From assembly GCA_963210315.1 (NCBI GenBank), contig OY723300.1:992001-1056000 (forward strand): a stretch of DNA of 64,000 bases, written 5' to 3'. Positions 62,031-64,000 of this stretch are shown here, in pieces. The notes under the pieces are model-generated. The model saw only the letters and a list, made by a program, of their open reading frames with translations, searched no databases and was not told where the DNA came from. The position numbers were made by a program, and so were the translations under genes. Numbering within the stretch: the first letter of the stretch is position 1; every line of letters begins with the position of its first letter. The DNA comes from Rhynchopus euleeides (Eukaryota; Euglenozoa; Diplonemea; Diplonemida; Diplonemidae).

Positions 62031-64000
62031 ATCCCAAACTTGGGACCCACCGAAAAATGGACCAGATGGTGGTCCCAAATTAGGGACCGACCAACAAAGC
62101 GACCAGATGGCGGTCCCAAATTTGGGACCGACCGATAAAGCGACCAGATGGTGGTCCCAAATTTGGGACCGACCGAAAAATTGACCAGATGGCGGTCCCA
62201 AATTTGGGACCGACCCATAAAGCGACCAGATGGCGGTCCCAAATTTGGGACCGACCAACAAAGCGACCAGATGGCGGTCCCAAATTTGGGACCGACCGAG
62301 AAAGCGACCAGATGGTGGTCCCAAATTTGGGACCGACCGAAAAATTGGCCAGATGGCGGTCCCAAATTTGGGACCGACCCGTAAAGCGACCAGATGGTGG
62401 TCCCAAATTTGGGACCGACCGAAAAATTGGCCAGATGGCGGTCCCAAATTTGGGACCGACCGATAAAGCGACCAGATGGTGGTCCCAAATTTGGGACCGA
62501 CCGAAAAATTGACCAGATGGCGGTCCCAAATTTGGGACCGACCCATAAAGCGACCAGATGGCGGTCCCAAATTTGGGACCGACCAACAAAGCGACCAGAT
62601 GGCGGTCCCAAATTTGGGACCGACCGAGAAAGCGACCAGATGGTGGTCCCAAATTTGGGACCGACCGAAAAATTGGCCAGATGGCGGTCCCAAATTTGGG
62701 ACCGACCCGTAAAGCGACCAGATGGTGGTCCCAAATTTGGGACCGACCAATAAAGCGACCAGATGGTGGTCCCAAATTTGGGACCGACCAACAAAGCGAC
62801 CAGATGGTGGTCCCAAATTTGGGACCGACCCGTAAAGCGACCAGATGGCGGTCCCAAATTTGGGACCGACCAATAAAGCGACCAGATGGTGGTCCCAAAT
62901 TTGGGACCGACCAACAAAGCGACCAGATGGTGGTCCCAAATTTGGGACCGACCAATAAAGCGACCAGATGGTGGTCCCAAATTTGGGACCGACCAACAAA
63001 GCGACCAGATGGTGGTCCCAAATTTGGGACCGACCCGTAAAGCGACCAGATGGCGGTCCCAAATTTGGGACCGACCAATAAAGCGACCAGATGGTGGTCC
63101 CAAATTTGGGACCGACCAACAAAGCGACCAGATGGTGGTCCCAAATTTGGGACCGACCAACAAAGCGACCAGATAGCGGTCCCAAATTTGGGACCGACCG
63201 AGAAAGCGACCAGATGGTGGTCCCAAATTTGGGACCGACCGAAAAATTGGCCAGATGGCGGTCCCAAGTTTGGGACCGACCCGTAAGGCGACCAGATGGT
63301 GGTCCCAATTTTGGGACCGACCCATAAAGCGACCAGATGGCGGTCCCAAATTTGGGACCGACCAACAAAGCGACCAGATGGTGGTCCCAAATTTGGGACC
63401 GACCAACAAAGCGACCAGATGGCGGTCCCAAATTTGGGACCGACCGAGAAAGCGACCAGATGGTGGTCCCAAATTTGGGACCGACCAACAAAGCGACCAG
63501 ATGGCGGTCCCAAATTTGGGACCGACCAACAAAGCGACCAGATGGTGGTCCCAAATTTGGGACCGACCGAAAAATTGACCAGATGGCGGTCCCAAATTTG
63601 GGACCGACCGAGAAAGCGACCAGATGGTGGTCCCAAATTTGGGACCGACCGAGAAAGCGACCAGATGGCGGTCCCAAATTTGGGACCGACCGAAAAATTG
63701 ACCAGATGGCGGTCCCAACTTTGGGACCGACCGATAAAGCGATCAGATGGTGGTCCCAAATTTGGGACCGACCGAAAAATTGGCCAGATGGCGGTCCCAA
63801 ATTTGGGACCGACCAATAAAGCGACCAGATGGTGGTCCCAAATTTGGGACCGACCAACAAAGCGACCAGATGGCGGTCCCAAATTTGGGACCGACCCATA
63901 AAGCGACCAGATGGTGGTCCCAAATTTGGGACCGCCATCTGGTCGCTTTCTCGGTCGGTCCCAATTTTGGGACCGCCATCTGGTCGCTTTATGGGTCGGT
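62031..64000 (-). repeat. 41-bp satellite array with 18-bp palindrome, continues past window end
   Basis: About 46 units of 41 bp; each contains the perfect palindrome GGTCCCAAATTTGGGACC and a linker of the type GACC(A/G)A.AAAGCGACCAGATGG(T/C)G. Linker variants (CAACAAAG, CCATAAAG, CGAAAAATT, CGAGAAAG, CCGTAAAG) recur in a fixed order with 328-bp (8-unit) and 205-bp (5-unit) periods. The orientation of the linker flips at 63924/63925. Because 41 is not a multiple of 3 and the unit lacks stops, all frames stay open; these ORFs are not genes. Confidence 0.97.

Noticed and set aside
61791..64000. Very long ORFs (up to 715 aa) in several frames of both strands
   Set aside because: They are translations of the 41-bp satellite, whose unit has no stop codon and whose period is not a multiple of three; all frames stay open automatically.
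1..64000. tRNA, rRNA and snRNA genes
   Set aside because: I looked for TPsiC-like GGTTCGANNCC with a matching A box, and for rRNA core words, and found no convincing case; a covariance search could still reveal some.

Overview
The window is nuclear DNA of a GC-rich, unicellular eukaryote. It has short GT-AG introns, long G/C homopolymer runs, CA and CT microsatellites, MON1, a PH-AGC kinase, an ML-domain secretory protein and eukaryote-type retroelements. There are no bacterial operons, Shine-Dalgarno sites, tRNAs or rRNAs that I can see. Nine host genes or gene ends all lie on the + strand. Most have pyrimidine-rich CAG sites just upstream of the ATG, and one retroelement has the gag - tyrosine recombinase - RT order known from kinetoplastid VIPER elements. 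Together these hint at a euglenozoan (perhaps diplonemid-like) genome, but that is inference and nothing here proves the lineage.

Layout. 0-12 kb is host: a gene end (1-245, docking/dimerization-like helices), a two-domain Old Yellow Enzyme fusion (1120-3549), an ML/NPC2-like secreted protein (4703-5218), a beta-propeller-like protein (6260-8630, probably with one intron) and a PH-domain AGC kinase (10380-12071). 13.4-31 kb is a repeat island. It holds direct-repeat mosaics full of A/T palindromes and GCGAAGC hairpins, a 3-kb inverted-repeat element carrying a broken tyrosine recombinase (18424-21413), a 600-bp 5'-truncated LINE copy inside it, and a full-length 7.5-kb LINE on the - strand (21620-29079). 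That LINE encodes RT, a restriction-like endonuclease and three OTU-protease-like modules. 32-33.6 kb is the 3' part of a second LINE family, cut by a 200-N assembly gap (33631-33830).

35.5-45.9 kb is host again: an unknown single-pass protein, MON1 (three exons) and a large Na+/H+ exchanger with a Cys-rich ectodomain and a cyclic-nucleotide-binding-like tail. 49.2-52.3 kb is a 5'-truncated copy of the second LINE family (RT + RNase H + Cys/His repeats), set between CA microsatellites. 53.0-60.5 kb is a six-exon coiled-coil gene whose first intron holds a complete 4.6-kb gag-YR-RT/RNase H retroelement on the opposite strand. 62.0-64.0 kb is a 41-bp satellite built on an 18-bp palindrome, with higher-order periodicity and an orientation switch near the window end.

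How parts relate. The host genes show no shared pathway; MON1 and the kinase are housekeeping signalling/trafficking genes. The transposable elements interact. The same host repeat (palindromic A/T tract followed by CGACATGTCGAAAATCC) was hit by the YR element and by two LINE insertions, and uninterrupted copies remain in the window as 'empty sites'. The best candidates for something undescribed are the LINE polyprotein with several OTU modules, the YR element with nested hairpin terminal repeats, the Cys/His repeat domain of the second LINE family, and the VIPER-order retroelement living in an intron.
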